DNA of 64,000 bases from Platycarya strobilacea (Eukaryota > Streptophyta > Magnoliopsida > Fagales > Juglandaceae), in the NCBI GenBank assembly GCA_036898215.1, contig CM072550.1:30696905-30760904 (forward strand). Reading direction: 5' to 3'. The stretch's first letter is position 1; the number at the start of each line of letters is the position of its first letter. Below the pieces are notes generated by a model. The model was not told the DNA's origin, did no database searches, and worked only from the letters and a program-made list of their open reading frames with translations. The position numbers and the translations under genes are program-made. This document shows, in pieces, positions 44,920 to 56,573 of the stretch.

Positions 44920-46511
44920 TGGAGGGGAGACTTGTAGGCATGGATGAAATGATAACGAGATTGAAGGAGGAGACGGTGGCACTTCACGAGGAAAACACAA
45001 TGCTTAGCAAGGCCTATGAAAAGATGGCAGAAGGAGCAGATCTTGGTGGTAGTGAGCTCGTGGACTCCCGGCATGTCCCTAAGGACACCACAACAAAGGA
45101 TGAGAGGTGCAAAATGCACTTCGAACTCTGGGAGGTGTGAGACAAATATGCAAAGATGACCAAGTAGATGGGTATGCAATTTGTTGTAGATCAACTACTC
45201 GTCAACACTGACCTATTGTACGTCATAGGGGTCATAGTGGTACTCCTCCTGGCTATGCTTATGGTCCCCCAGATGGACGTGTATGAATGATCCAAGGACC
45301 CGCTTAAGCACCTAGAAATGTTCAAGGCCCATATGCCTTGCACGGCTTCCTATGAGAGATTGCTTGACGAGCCTTCCTTTTGACACTAATGGGAGCAATC
45401 TGAACCCTGTTTGGGTCTCTGTAGGCATGGATGAAATGATAAAGAGATTGAAAGAGGAGATAGGGGCGCTTTATGAGGAAAACATAGTGCTTAGCAGGGT
45501 CAATGAGGAGATGACAGAAGGAGAAGATCTTGGTGGTAGTGAGAACGTGGACTCCCGGCATGCCCCTGAGGACACCACGACAAAGGATGAGAGGTGCAAA
45601 ATGCACCTCAAACTCCGAGAGCTGAGAGACAAATATGCAGAGATGACCAAGTAGATGGGTACGCAATCCATTGTAGATCAACTACTTGTCAACACTGACC
45701 TATTGTACAGCCGGGGGTCATGGCGGTACTCCTCCTGGCGATGCTCACGGTACCCCAGATGGAGGTGTATGATTGATCTAAGGACCCACTCAAGCACTTG
45801 GAAATGTTCAAGGCCCATATGCATTGCACGGCTTCCTAGGAGAAATTGCTTGACGAGCCTTCCCTTTGACACTAAAGAGAGCGATCTGGACCCAGTTTGG
45901 GTCTCTGTCGCCCGAGACCATTAGTGGCTTCAACAAACTAGCTCGCCTCTTGATGACGCAGTTCATGGCGAGCTGGAAGAGGAGACGCCTAGCTGCTTAC
46001 CTTCTTATGGTGAAACAGCAATTGAGAACATCTGACCACAAATGACCAAAACGAGAAGCTCACATTGTTTCTCTCCTGGGCAGAATCTGGCCCAAGAGCC
46101 CTTTCATTGCTGAATTGTGTGAAAGACTCCAACCATGCTAAGAGAGTTTATGGATAAGGCGGACGGGTTCATCAACACAGAATGCACCCTTGAGGCCCTA
46201 ACAACTCGGTGATGGTCTGAAGTAGAACGAGTAGATCAAACGACGAAAGAACAAAAGGGATGTTAGTGTTACAGTCATGAGGGAAGGAAAAGGGAAGCTC
46301 CAGTTGCAAAGTGAAAAGAAGGGCCTTAATCCAATTGCGTGATGTACCCCATGCCAAAGCAAGCTTAGCAATAGAGGGAGATTGTGAGCCAAGCCCAAGG
46401 AAGGGACCGTCCCAAAGAAAGGAAAGCCGCCAATATTGCTCGTACCACATGACCAACCAGCATAGTACCAAAAATTGTTATGCTCTGAGGACAAAAATGG
46501 AGGAAGACTAG
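44920..46511 (+). pseudogene. Tat-type gag with an internal 487-bp tandem duplication
   Basis: N-terminal part carries a short coiled coil (MDEMITRLKEETVALHEENT) and an acidic linker; this part occurs twice, at 44935-45421 and 45422-45907. The Retrotrans_gag core follows: FNKLARLLMTQFMASWKRRR, AAYLLMVKQQ, SLLGRIWPKSPF, with stops. The Tat-type knuckle YCSYHMTNQHSTKNCYAL lies at about 46435-46485 and is intact in its C-H-H-C pattern. Frame breaks on both sides make the protein inactive. Confidence 0.82.
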
Positions 46512-46546
46512 TAGGGCATGAGGCATCAGTCAAGGGATCGAGAGGA

Positions 46547-47556
46547 CTAGCAAGAAAATGGGTGATCGGGCCCCAGGCAAAGTGTAAGCCTAGAAAGGAG
46601 TGGTATGAGAAGAGAGGTTGGCCTAGTACCCTCCTCTTGACTCCTATCCCCAGGAGCAGTAGGGGAAGTTTTGGGATAGACTTTAACTTGCTCCTTATCT
46701 ATTTGTTCCCCTCCTACACTCTTATCTTTCCTTCTCTCTTCGTTTTTCTTCTTCTTCTCTTTGTTCTTCATCTTCTCTTTCTTCTTCTTCTTCCTCCATT
46801 TTTCTTCGTCTTCTTCATCATTTTCTTCATCCTTGCCTTCTTCATCTTTTTGGGACCCAACATTGGAGGCGGTCGGAGAAAGCACTTGCCTTTCTTCCTC
46901 AAGCCTGGATTGCGATACCGTCTATTGAGCCTCGCGAACTATGACCTCTCTTAGTGTGTCCTATAAGGACATGAATGACTCAACCACACTAGACCCTCAA
47001 GGTCTATATATTCCTCATCCACCAGGGTGAAAAGTGGGTTGGCTGTTGAAGACGAAGCCCTAGTGGTGGGATGTGACTTGCTCGGATAGGATATGGTGTT
47101 GCCCTAAGTTTGAGAAGTTGGAATCTCCGTGTGCACGACCTCCTGCTAAACTTGCTCATGAACTGCCCCACCCTAAGACGTTTCAACCTGGGTCTTCAGT
47201 TCCTTATCATGATTTGATGGGGAGGGGACTCTACTCCTGGAACTACCTAAAGATGTTTTGACTCTTTTGCAGGATGTCCCTTGCGGACTAAAGTATCCCG
47301 AGGGGTTGTGGCGCACCTTTGGCTGCTTTCCCTTGCCTCCAAAAGAGTTGAAGGCACACTTTCGAAACGGTGATGAGGGAACCTCACCCACAAAGTTTGA
47401 ATAGATTGCATACGGGCATTCCAACGAGGTTAGGTAGTTTCGAATATTGTCATTAGAGAGGACTAAGGTTGCGTTAGGATGTTGAGAAGTTTTGAAAAAT
47501 TTTAAGAATACCTGTGAATAGTTTGAATAGAAATGAAAAAGTTTTGTGGATCCCAC
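46547..47556 (-). pseudogene. Antisense open frames of the Tat derivative
   Basis: Two minus-strand frames. 47556-47173 includes YLTSLECPYAIYSNFVGEVP and a basic tail; 46885-46547 is a Lys/Glu-rich low-complexity segment ending in a Ser/Pro region. Position and direction equal the antisense gene of the Tat element at 15.1-18.1 kb, and the basic linker is of the same character. Homology is inferred from layout, not shown by motif. Confidence 0.4.
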
Positions 47557-48216
47557 TGAAAATGTTTTAAGTTGTTTAGATGTGTATGATATGTTAAGAG
47601 AATTTTTTTTAAAAATGGATGATTTTTAAAAATCATGAGCCCCAATAATAATAAAGTAGAAAAAACAACTTCGAGGAGTTGGAAAGGGCCGTTTCATATT
47701 TGCAACCTTTTTGACTCCATGAACGGTATTATACGTAAATCTTTAATTTAAAACTTTTTCTCTTTTATTGATATTTGAGTCACCATTATTGAAATATTTT
47801 TAACATATTTAAAAATAATTTTACACGTTATTTTTTTAAATTTATCAATAAAATTGATAAAAATCAATTTTAAATCATTTTTTAGATTTGTAGGTTTTTT
47901 CATTTCAAAATTTATTTAATTTAATTTCTTTATATTATAATAAAAACTAGAAAATTAAAAATTAAAAATGAGAATATTTGAGAAGGTTGTGAGAGAAGGA
48001 AAAAAAAATTGTATTAATGCATTCACTTGCACATTTAATGCATTCACATGACCGTACGTAAATGCGTTCACACCTATTTTGGCGTGCTTTTTGATGTGAA
48101 GAGGGGAAGGTTTGCTTGTCTCAAGCATTTTCATTACGTTTGAAAAAGGAGAATGCGTAGCCATACAAAAAAATGTTGAGTATGCTGTAGAATATTTTGA
48201 CATTTAAACCTAGCTT
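47470..48216. repeat. Dispersed 0.73-kb repeat, copy 2
   Basis: Aligns with 34757-35485 in the same orientation. Its start GCGTTAGGATGTTGAGAAGT and its end ACATTTAAACCTAGC are roughly inverted repeats, fitting a non-autonomous DNA element. Confidence 0.75.
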
Positions 48217-48227
48217 TAATGTCAAAT

Positions 48228-48315
48228 ATTATTATTTCATATATATGATTGAAGAAGATGCGTCTTCATGGTATGATTGAGAGCAGTTTCCATTTTCTTT
48301 TTCAAGAATCTGTTT
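48228..48315 (-). repeat. Small LINE fragment 5' of the receptor kinase
   Basis: Matches the 3' part of the LINE at 28030-28115 (ATATGATTGAAGAAGATGC; TTGAGAGCxxGTTTCCATTT; TCTTTTxCAxGAATC), about 85 bases in the same orientation. Confidence 0.65.
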
Positions 48316-48389
48316 TTCACCCCTTGGGCTGCCTAAAAGACTAGTTTTGCCTTCTTCATTTCATTTCCTTTGAGATTCTTCCCGGCATC

Positions 48390-51300
48390 ATGGGGCAAAT
48401 TCCCACCTTGAGTACTTCACTATTGATCTATTGGTTTGCTTCTGTCTTGTGCTTTGGTTCTTGCAATACCTATGCTATAGTAGGGAATGAGACTGACCGA
48501 GTAGCATTGCTCGAGTTCAAGGCCAAAATAAGCCAAGATCCTTTCATGGTTTTCAGCTCATGGAATGAAACCACCCACTTTTGCCAATGGTATGGTGTTA
48601 CATGCAGTCACCGGCACCAAAGGGTCATTGAGTTGCTCCTACCATCTCTGAAGCTTACAGGTTCTATATCTCCTTTCATTGGGAATCTGAGCTTTCTAAG
48701 GATTCTACATCTCCATAATAATAGCTTCGGTCATGAAATCCCTACACAAATTGGTCGTTTGCATCGATTGAAGATATTATTTTTGCACAATAACTCCATG
48801 GTAGGCAGAATCCCTTCCAGTTTATCCAATTGCTCTAACCTCGAAAGCATCGCACTTTCTTATAACCAATTTGTTGGAGATATTCCAACCGAGTTTAGCT
48901 TCTTGTCAAAGCTTCGAAGATTTTATGCAAGGGACAACAGACTTACAGGAAGTATTCCTCCCTCTCTTGGGAACTTATCTTCACTTGAAAATCTTGTTGT
49001 ATACACAAATAATTTGGGTGGGAGTATTCCGAATGCATTAAGCCAACTCACAAATCTTACTGCTATTGAACTCGGTGGTAATAATCTTTCAGGTACCATC
49101 CCTCCATCAATCTTCAATATCTCTTCTCTTAGAATATTTAATGTATTAAACAATCAATTGCGAGGGAGTTGGGCATTACTGCTCTTCCCAATCTCAAAGA
49201 CTTCTCGATTGCTTTCAACCAATTTACTGGTTTCATCCCTCCTTCAATATCCAACGCCTCAAATTTGGAGAGACTTCAAATTGCAGCCAACAAATTTACT
49301 GGAAATGTGCCTTCTTTGGAAAAGCTGCATAAGCTAAATTTCTTTACTGCTTTTAATAACAATTTGGGGGGAAGTGGAGAAGCCGATCATGACTTGAGGT
49401 TTGTCTGCTCTTTGACCAATGCAACCATGTTAGAGATTTTTTTAATGCATGCCAACAATTTTGGTGGCATCTTACCCGAATGCATCGGTAACTTGTCATC
49501 GACACTAAAAATGTTTACAGTAAGTACAGACAAAATAACTGGAAGGATTCCGAGTGGGGTCTTGAATCTTGTCAACTTAGAAATACTCGACTTGGAAAGG
49601 AACCAAGTGTCAGGTAACATTCCAGCTGCTATAGGTAGGCTTCATAGGTTAAAGCAATTGGATCTATCGCGAAATAATCTCTCAGGTAACATCCCGCCCT
49701 CTCTTGGAAATTTAACTTTGTTACTTGACCTTTTCTTATCTGGAAATAACCTTGGCGGAAGCATCCCATCAAGTCTAGGCAATTCCAAATCTTTGATCTC
49801 ACTCCACCTTTCTCTTAACAATCTCAATGGTTCCATACCCAAACAAATCTTTGGTCTCTCATCTTTATCAAAATCTCTAGATTTGTCCAGAAATCGTCTT
49901 ACGGGTCCTCTTCCTGTGGAAGTTGGAAATCTCAAGAATCTAGGTCAATTAAATATCTCAGGGAATATGTTATCTGGTGAAATTCCAAGCAGTCTTGGTA
50001 GTTGCATTATGCTGGAGAATCTATCCATGGCAGAAAACTTCTTCCAAGGACCTGTTCCGCCAAGTTTTGGCTCTTTGAGGGGACTTCAAGCATTAGATCT
50101 TTCTCGGAACAATTTATCTGGAAAAATACCGGACTTTCTTGTGGATATGGACTCTTTGCAGCATTGAAATATATCACACAACAATTTTGAGGGGCCGGTG
50201 CCAACAAATGGCGTTTTCAAGAACTTCAGTTCAGATTTAGTTGCAGGGAACAACCAACTATGTGGGGGAATCCCCGAGATCCACTTGCCTAGATGCAACT
50301 TCAAAGAGCCTGGGAATAAAAAATTGATCCTGATCTTGAAGTTAATAATACCTATAGTTTTTGGACTACTTGGAGGAACCTTGGTTCTGTACTTTTTATT
50401 TGTTTCTTGGTTGAGAAAGAAACGAAAAGTGTCAATACCAAGTTCTTCAGGAATTTTGCTTTCGAATATATCTTACCAAAGTCTTCTAAAAGCCACTGAT
50501 AGATTCTCTTCAACAAATTTGCTTGGTGTCGGTGGTTTTGGATCAGTCTATAAAGGAATTCTTGATGAGAGTGGAACTATAGTTTGAAGTGTTGATTAAC
50601 CTTCTGCACCATGGAGCCTCCAGAAGCTTTCTTGTTGAGTGTGAAGCCTTGAGAAACATCAGACACCGAAATCTTGTAAAGATTCTTACAGTTTGTTCAA
50701 GTGTTGATTACCATGGTAATGATTTTAAGGCTCTAGTTTATGAATTCATGGTCAACGGAAGCCTTGAAGAATGGTTGCATCCAACTGCTACAGGAGATGA
50801 AAGGCATCAGGAGCGAAGAAATCTAGATCTTTTTCAGAGGTTGGATATTGCCATTGATGTTGCGAATGCGTTGGAATATCTACATTACCATTGCCAAACA
50901 CAAATCATTCATTGCGATCTAAAGCCGAGCAATGTTCTTCTCGACAATGAAATGGTTGGACACGTGGGTGATTTTGGGATAGCAAGATTCTCTCATGGAA
51001 ACAATCATAGCTCTTCAGCCACTCACTCCAGCACTATTGGATTAAGGGGAACAATCGGTTATGCCGCTCCTGGTGAAAAAATCTTTCTATCCTTTCTTTC
51101 ATAATATAAATGCTCTTTTGTTTTAGAAATTAATGTTGCATTCTAATGTAGTGTGTTTGTTTCAAATTGCAGAGTATGGTGTGGGAAATGAGGTATCAAC
51201 CTACGGTGATATGTACAGTTATGGGATCCTTCTATTAGAAATGTTCACAGGAAAGAGACCCACTGATGACAATTTTCATGGCAGTCTCAGCCTACATTCT

Positions 51301-51558
51301 TTTGTCAACATAGCCTTGCCTCAAGGAGTAGTAGAGATCGCAGATCCAATTCTTTTTCAGGAAAGGGAAGAAGAGACAACAAGAAGAAATAAAAGTGAGT
51401 GCTTGGTTTCGATTTTTTGGATTGGAGTTGCATGTTCAGTCGAACAACCAGAAGAACGTATGAACATGAGAGATGTTGTAGCTGAGCTTCATTTAATTAG
51501 AAAAAAGCTTCTTCAGAGTGGTACAAACAGAGGCAATCCAAAAATAAATGGACCATAA
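48390..51558 (+). pseudogene. LRR receptor-like kinase, subfamily XII (EFR/Xa21-like), non-RD
   Basis: Surface pattern-recognition type receptor. Signal peptide (residues 1 to about 29), LRRNT_2 domain (NETDRVALLEFKAKI, CQWYGVTC), about twenty LxxLxLxxNxLxGxIP repeats, a transmembrane helix (LIIPIVFGLLGGTLVLYFLF), a Gly-rich loop (GVGGFGSVYKG), a kinase with HCD in place of HRD (about 50907-50920, hence non-RD) and DFG at 50970-50978. Exon 1 is 48390-51072, intron 51073-51172 (GT-AG, 100 bp, splitting the Glu codon of Ala-Pro-Glu), exon 2 51173-51558. About 1020 codons, the family's usual length. Three lesions: a frame-shifting deletion at about 49167, TGA at 50165-50167 (Leu in relatives), and a small deletion at 50583-50590 that destroys the Val-Ala-Val-Lys ATP-binding lysine region. 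Probably a recent pseudogene. Confidence 0.93.
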
Positions 51559-52273
51559 TATTAGTAGCTAGTATTGGTGTCTTTGTGACATTTATTGTTT
51601 GGTTAGTATAGGTTGATGTGGCTTGTACCAATAAAGTTTTGTTTTTGTTGAGACTCATCATCTTCTGTTACTACTTGAAATAATCTTAGTCGTATTGTAT
51701 GTTTGTTACTATTGACTACTCATTACGTACTTGCACTTTTTGCTTCCCCTCCACTTTAACTCTTTTATGGAACTCTTTATATTTTTGCCACTTAATTTTA
51801 ATGTTCTATGAGATATGAAGATTTTAATTCCTCTTATTTTTTAAAAAGAAGATCAGCAGAAGATTAGATGTCATTGATTTCTGAAGTTTGCTAAACTCCC
51901 ATTTTAGCAAAAAACAAGATCAGATGCTCGGGTTTAGAAGCACAACTGAAATGGAATTTTTACTTCTTCATCAGCCTGGTAGCTCTTAAGGCCTCACCAT
52001 TCTATATCCCCTTGGCATGAGTTTATTTGGGGCTCCATTCTGCCCATGAAAGCTAGTGTCTTTATCTGTTGTTGGGGATATTGAATTAGATGCTCATCTC
52101 TTGTATTAATGCTCTGTTTTAGGAGCTGTTTGGCATGATCATTTCTCAAGTCTCTTTGATGCAGACTCACTGATTTCTCACTCTTGGAGAGTTAAATGCA
52201 CTACATGGTGGATTTAAGAATTCCTTAAAAGCCTTTATTTCTTACTGTAAATGCACCACATGCTCTGTATGTT
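51559..52273 (+). other. 3' flank of the kinase with a LINE zf-RVT fragment
   Basis: Likely 3' UTR (AATAAAG at 51632). At 51960-52070 a short LINE zf-RVT-like peptide (LPMKASVFI in its better copy) is embedded; the same flank recurs at 52740-53220. Confidence 0.6.
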
Positions 52274-52560
52274 TCAAATTGCAGAGTATTGTACGGGAAA
52301 TGAGTTGTCAACCTATGGTGATATCTACAGTTTGGGATCCTTGCATGAGAAATGTTCATTGGAAAGAGACCCACTGATGACATTTTCCCAGTGATGACAT
52401 TTTTCAGGGCACTCTAAAAATGGCCAAAATTACCACAATACAAGAAAAAACAAAATTAAAGTGTGCTTTGTTTATAATATTTTAAGATTGGAGTTGCATG
52501 TTCTGTTGAACAGCCAGAAGAACAAATGAACATGAGAGATGTTGTAGCTGAGCTTTAATT
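52274..52560 (+). pseudogene. Second, partial copy of the kinase last exon
   Basis: The intron end TTTCAAATTGCAG and exon 2 start reappear (YCTGNELSTYGDIYS). Middle part is deleted or scrambled (two copies of CCCAGTGATGACATTTT / CCCACTGATGACATTTT), then GVACSVEQPEEQMNMRDVVA and a TAA. Together with its 3' flank this is a tandem duplicate of the 3' end of the preceding gene, about 1.1 kb away. Confidence 0.85.
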
Positions 52561-52739
52561 TAACCCATTCAAGATCATGGTTCCCTGGCTTTGTTGAGTT
52601 GTTTCCTTCCATTTCAGATGTAAGTTCAAAAATATCTCCTTTTTATTGTTACCTCTTCTTTTTCTCCTTTCTCTTTCCCACCACTTCAAACTTATTCCAT
52701 TTTATTATTACTTTTCTAATAAATAAATACTCTTCATCT

Positions 52740-53220
52740 TTTTACGAGTTTGTTACTATTAACCATTACGTACTTATAACTTACCTTTTTTGCTTCCACA
52801 CTACTTGACTCTTTTGTGGAACTCTTTGTATTCTTGATATTTTGTGAGATGCGAAAATTATCATTCCTCTTATTCTGTGAAGTAGTTCTAAATATATATG
52901 ACCCCAACGTGCAAATTCTTTTTCATGTTCTTCAAAAGACAAGATTACAAGAAGATGCTTTCTGAATTTGGGAATTGATCCAGCACTGATTTCTTAATTT
53001 TTCAAAACTCCTATATATTAAGCCAAAAACAGGATCAGATGCTTGGGTTTGGAAGCATAAACAGGATCAAATGGCATTTTTACTTCTGCCCTTGAGAGCT
53101 ATCTTCCCTTTGCATGAGTTTATTTGGAACTCCATTCTGCCCATGAAAGCTAGCGTCTTTATCTGGAAGTTGTGGGATAATGGGATTCCTTGGGATTCTG
53201 CCCTCATATATATACTGTTC
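52740..53220 (+). repeat. Duplicated 3' flank with LINE zf-RVT fragment
   Basis: Aligns with about 51690-52090. Contains WNSILPMKASVFIWKLWDNG in frame (53125-53190), which is the zf-RVT domain found at the end of plant L1 ORF2. Both copies share it, so the LINE piece was present before the duplication. Confidence 0.7.
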
Positions 53221-53278
53221 TGCATTTTCACACACAATTAGCTACCTCTTCTTTTATTCTTCTGAATTAATAAAGAAA

Positions 53279-53314
<36 letters not shown>
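53279..53314. repeat. (AC)n-(AT)n microsatellite
   Basis: About 10 AC units followed by 8 AT units. Confidence 0.95.
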
Positions 53315-54967
53315 TCCTTGCAAATTAATTTTATATTTAACACTATTTAAAATTAAAAATCTTATTTTAGAAATACAAGCTGTTGACCTATTCATAATCT
53401 ACGTGTTGGGCGGCCCATTCATTGAATGAGGGTATGGCCTATATGAAAGGGGGAACATCAAGAATATAATACAAATGCCGAAACCTATTTAATTCCCATT
53501 AGGTTAAACTTTTGGAATAGTGATGATTTTGCAGTTTTCATGATTTTCTCTATTTATTTTTATTAACATCAATAAATATTAAATAATCAAATGTGTCTAA
53601 TCACCTATCCTATTAGTTTGGTAGATGATTATTCAGTACAAGACCCAACAATATCTCAAATTCAAGCAAGGTGGAGGTTTGTAGGAAAAGTGACTTGACT
53701 TCCTATGTCAAGAGAAGACATGCATGCACTAAATGCAAGTGTGCTTTGTAAACCAAAATCTATAACTTCTGAATACAAGACTTTTTCTACCTAGCTTGAA
53801 GTTTATCCTATTTTGTCTATCTTCATTAAAAAATGTGCAACTCTCAAGTCTCGCCTATATATAAGAGCATTTAGAGCGTAATTGATTTGAATTGATCCAA
53901 TTTTAGATAAAATTGGGGATCGAATCAGTATCATTGGTTTTGTATTTTTAAGAATCGCTTTAGTACCAGTTATTCCTTAAGTCGATACTTTCGGTTTTAT
54001 CGATTCCGGTCCAATTTGATTTGATTTTTCGATTTTAATATACTATATTATATGTTTTATAATACATAATATATAATGTATCATAATATATAATACTATA
54101 GTGAATATATTATAATACTATAGTGATAATAAATTTTAGTATATTATAACATATATTATAATTATATTATAGACTATATAGTGATATAGAATTAGTATAA
54201 CAATTAATACAATAGACGATAGTAATATAAGATTTAAAATTTAATATTATATTAATTGGTAATTTATCATATAACTACAAAAGTATTTTATATATAATTA
54301 TATGTTATACAATATTGTATAAAAAATTTATACAATATAAAAACTATATATATATATATATATATATGAACCGGTCAATACTGTCCAAAAACCAATCCGG
54401 GCCAATCTATTGCTGATACACAAAACAAAAACCCACAAGCTTCAATGGGCGCCTTCATAATTTTATTTTATTTTTTCTAGAGGAAATATGAGATCATTTC
54501 AAGCATTTTCCCCCCACACCAAAAAAAAAAAATAGTGTAAGCATAAGAACCCCCCGGGTGCTAAATACCATTTATTATGTTAATCAATAATACTATTTCA
54601 CCCGAAATGGTATATCAAAAATTTTTCTCAAAAAGGAATTTTTTCTTTATTTTTTTATTTTTTTATTTTTTTATTTTTTTATTTTTTGCACGGTTTGTCT
54701 TTTTATTTAATGATTAATATTTTCTTTCAAATAATATTGTGAATCTTTTTATTTTTAAAAAATATTTAAAAACACTAAAAAAGTAAATGGAAAAAAATCT
54801 AAAAAGAAAAGAAAAATTACTCTATTCGGTGCTACATCTCACCGCTCTTTGAGCCAAAAGTGCATATATCTACCACATCGTAATGCCAACTTTCTGAAAG
54901 GCACTAACAATGCCAATCTCTAATGGACTCATTAATTTATTTTTCATAGGCAACCATGAGTTTACTT
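53315..54967. other. Intergenic; CCGGTCC-edged AT-rich element at 53870-54420 and T-rich repeats
   Basis: 53870-54420 has TTCGGTTTTATCGATTCCGG on one side and GAACCGGTCAATACTGTCC on the other around an AT core, like 26011-26660. 54650-54688 is an (ATTTTTTT)n repeat. No gene. Confidence 0.5.
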
Positions 54968-54984
54968 AATAAAACAATTGGCAT

Positions 54985-55824
54985 GAGACGCACCTCCTCC
55001 ATCATTTTAATTCTTCCTCTCTTTCGATTTTTGTCTCCTAGGATTTCAAAAGACCTGCCAGCATGAGGGAAGTGGAGCTCTGGCTCCAGCACCTCATTTC
55101 CTTTTTCTTTTCTTTCCCTTTCTTTTTTTTTTCTTTGTTTCTCTTCTTTTTTTTTTTTACCAGACGGCCACCATGTTTGATTTTACTGTAGAAGGTGGTT
55201 TTCGGTTCAGTGTCTACGGTTTTTGAAGGCTGGGATTGTAGGTACGATGGCTTCAAGTGTTCTAAGACCACCACACATGATGTCACCGATCTAGTCGTTG
55301 CCCGGAGTTTTTTGTGGAATGGCGAGACACATGCTCCTCACGTGCAGAGACCGAATGAGAGTTAGCTTTCATTATGTTCTCACTTCGATGGATCTAACTT
55401 GCCGACGGTAGTTCAAATCGGATCCGGGACATCAGAGCATCCCTACCTTGCGGTGGCTTGTGATGCCCACGCGCCACTATAGATAGCCTTGTGTAGTTTT
55501 CGATTTTCTATTTTTGTAGTCTAGTTTTAGTTGGTTGTTGTGAATTTGGTTGTATAGAAAAAATTATATTAGAAAAATAGTGTCTCGGATTTAAGTCCAT
55601 AGAATCTAACTATTCTCCTCCTTTGGAGGACGAGATTTGAGTGAACTGCATTTGGTAGTATTTTAGTCTCACAGACTTTTGTCTGTTGAGAATTAGAAGT
55701 TGTGCCTTAGTATGTACTTAGTTGACTTGTAAATTGAGTCCTCTCAGTTCTATTAATCATATTGTAAGTTTCAGTTTCATGGATTAATGTAGTAATCCTA
55801 TTTCTTCAAAAAGAAAAAAAAAAA
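54985..55824 (+). mobile_element. Poly(A)-tailed retroposed insertion with 17-bp target duplication
   Basis: AATAAAACAATTGGCAT occurs at 54968-54984 and 55825-55841. The insert of about 840 bp ends in a TTCTTCAAAAAG and poly(A) tract on the plus strand. It has a T-rich run near 55100-55165 and a GC-richer middle (TGCCGACGGTAGTTC, GCCCACGCGCCACTATAGA). No ORF2 domain. Either a 5'-truncated L1, a non-autonomous LINE derivative or a retroposed transcript. Mechanism (target-primed reverse transcription) is inferred from tail and duplication. Confidence 0.8.
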
Positions 55825-55946
55825 AATAAAACAATTGGCATCACCCATAAGAGATATATGTATAATCCAAAAATATTTTATAAGCAACTTCTTATTTTTT
55901 GATAAGGTTATAAGCGATTTTATGTGCAATTTTATGTACATGTATG

Positions 55947-56573
55947 TGTTAGAAACAAAATATGAATAGAGATTGAAAGATATGAATAATGAGGTAATTG
56001 TTAATATGTCTCTTAGATAAATATTGACTCACTCGTATAAAGTTCTGCAAAAGGAAATCAAAGTAATACTGTCCTCAGGATACAACACTATTTATATAGT
56101 GTGCAGATTACAAATTCTAAATATTAACCTTTTGAACGAGTAGATGCAATAGCAGCAAATATAATGTTTCAATTTAATTATATGTGACAGTTATTGTCTG
56201 AACTCTGAAGATGTACAAAAATAACTGTAACTGACAGTTAATCATAACTGTTAAAAATGTGATCAACCACATAATTTCGCTTAGTACAAGAATTTCGTCA
56301 CTTGCGACAATGCGTAAATGCTATGTGTGTTTAAAGTGTCAATGAGTCCATGCATCGCACCCGCGATGCTCGTGTGCATATGATCAATGCTTTACACTAG
56401 ATGATACTTCCAGAGTGTGTTTACCCTTTATTTATTTTATGTATAGTGAAATACATTTACTTATAAACCATTAAATATTTCAATATCTAACAAATGTGGG
56501 ATTAAGAAAATATATATTAGAGGGAATTTCAAAAATTAGATAATTTAAAATTTTGATAGCATCTAATATCACA
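55947..56573 (-). mobile_element. Solo LTR, inverted copy of the 42-kb family
   Basis: On the minus strand it runs from TGTGATATTAGATGC to TTTCTAACA, about 627 bp. Shared with 42150-42795: GTGAAATACATT, TGATCACxTTTTxACAGTTA, ACAATAACTGTCACAT. No exact target duplication seen. Confidence 0.75.

Larger units (their letters stand above)
44189..47460 (+). mobile_element. Tat-derived non-autonomous LTR element (5' LTR, gag, antisense region; no pol)
   Basis: 5' LTR 44189-44822 is followed by a decayed primer site, a gag with an internal duplication, and a region with antisense open frames. No protease, RT, RNase H or integrase. No 3' LTR was found; the 0.73-kb repeat begins at about 47470. The LTR is the same family as LTRs A and B at 35.9-38.1 kb. 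Confidence 0.78.

Noticed and set aside
55038..55286. Minus-strand frame with poly-Lys
   Set aside because: The Lys run is the complement of a T-rich tract; no conserved motif.
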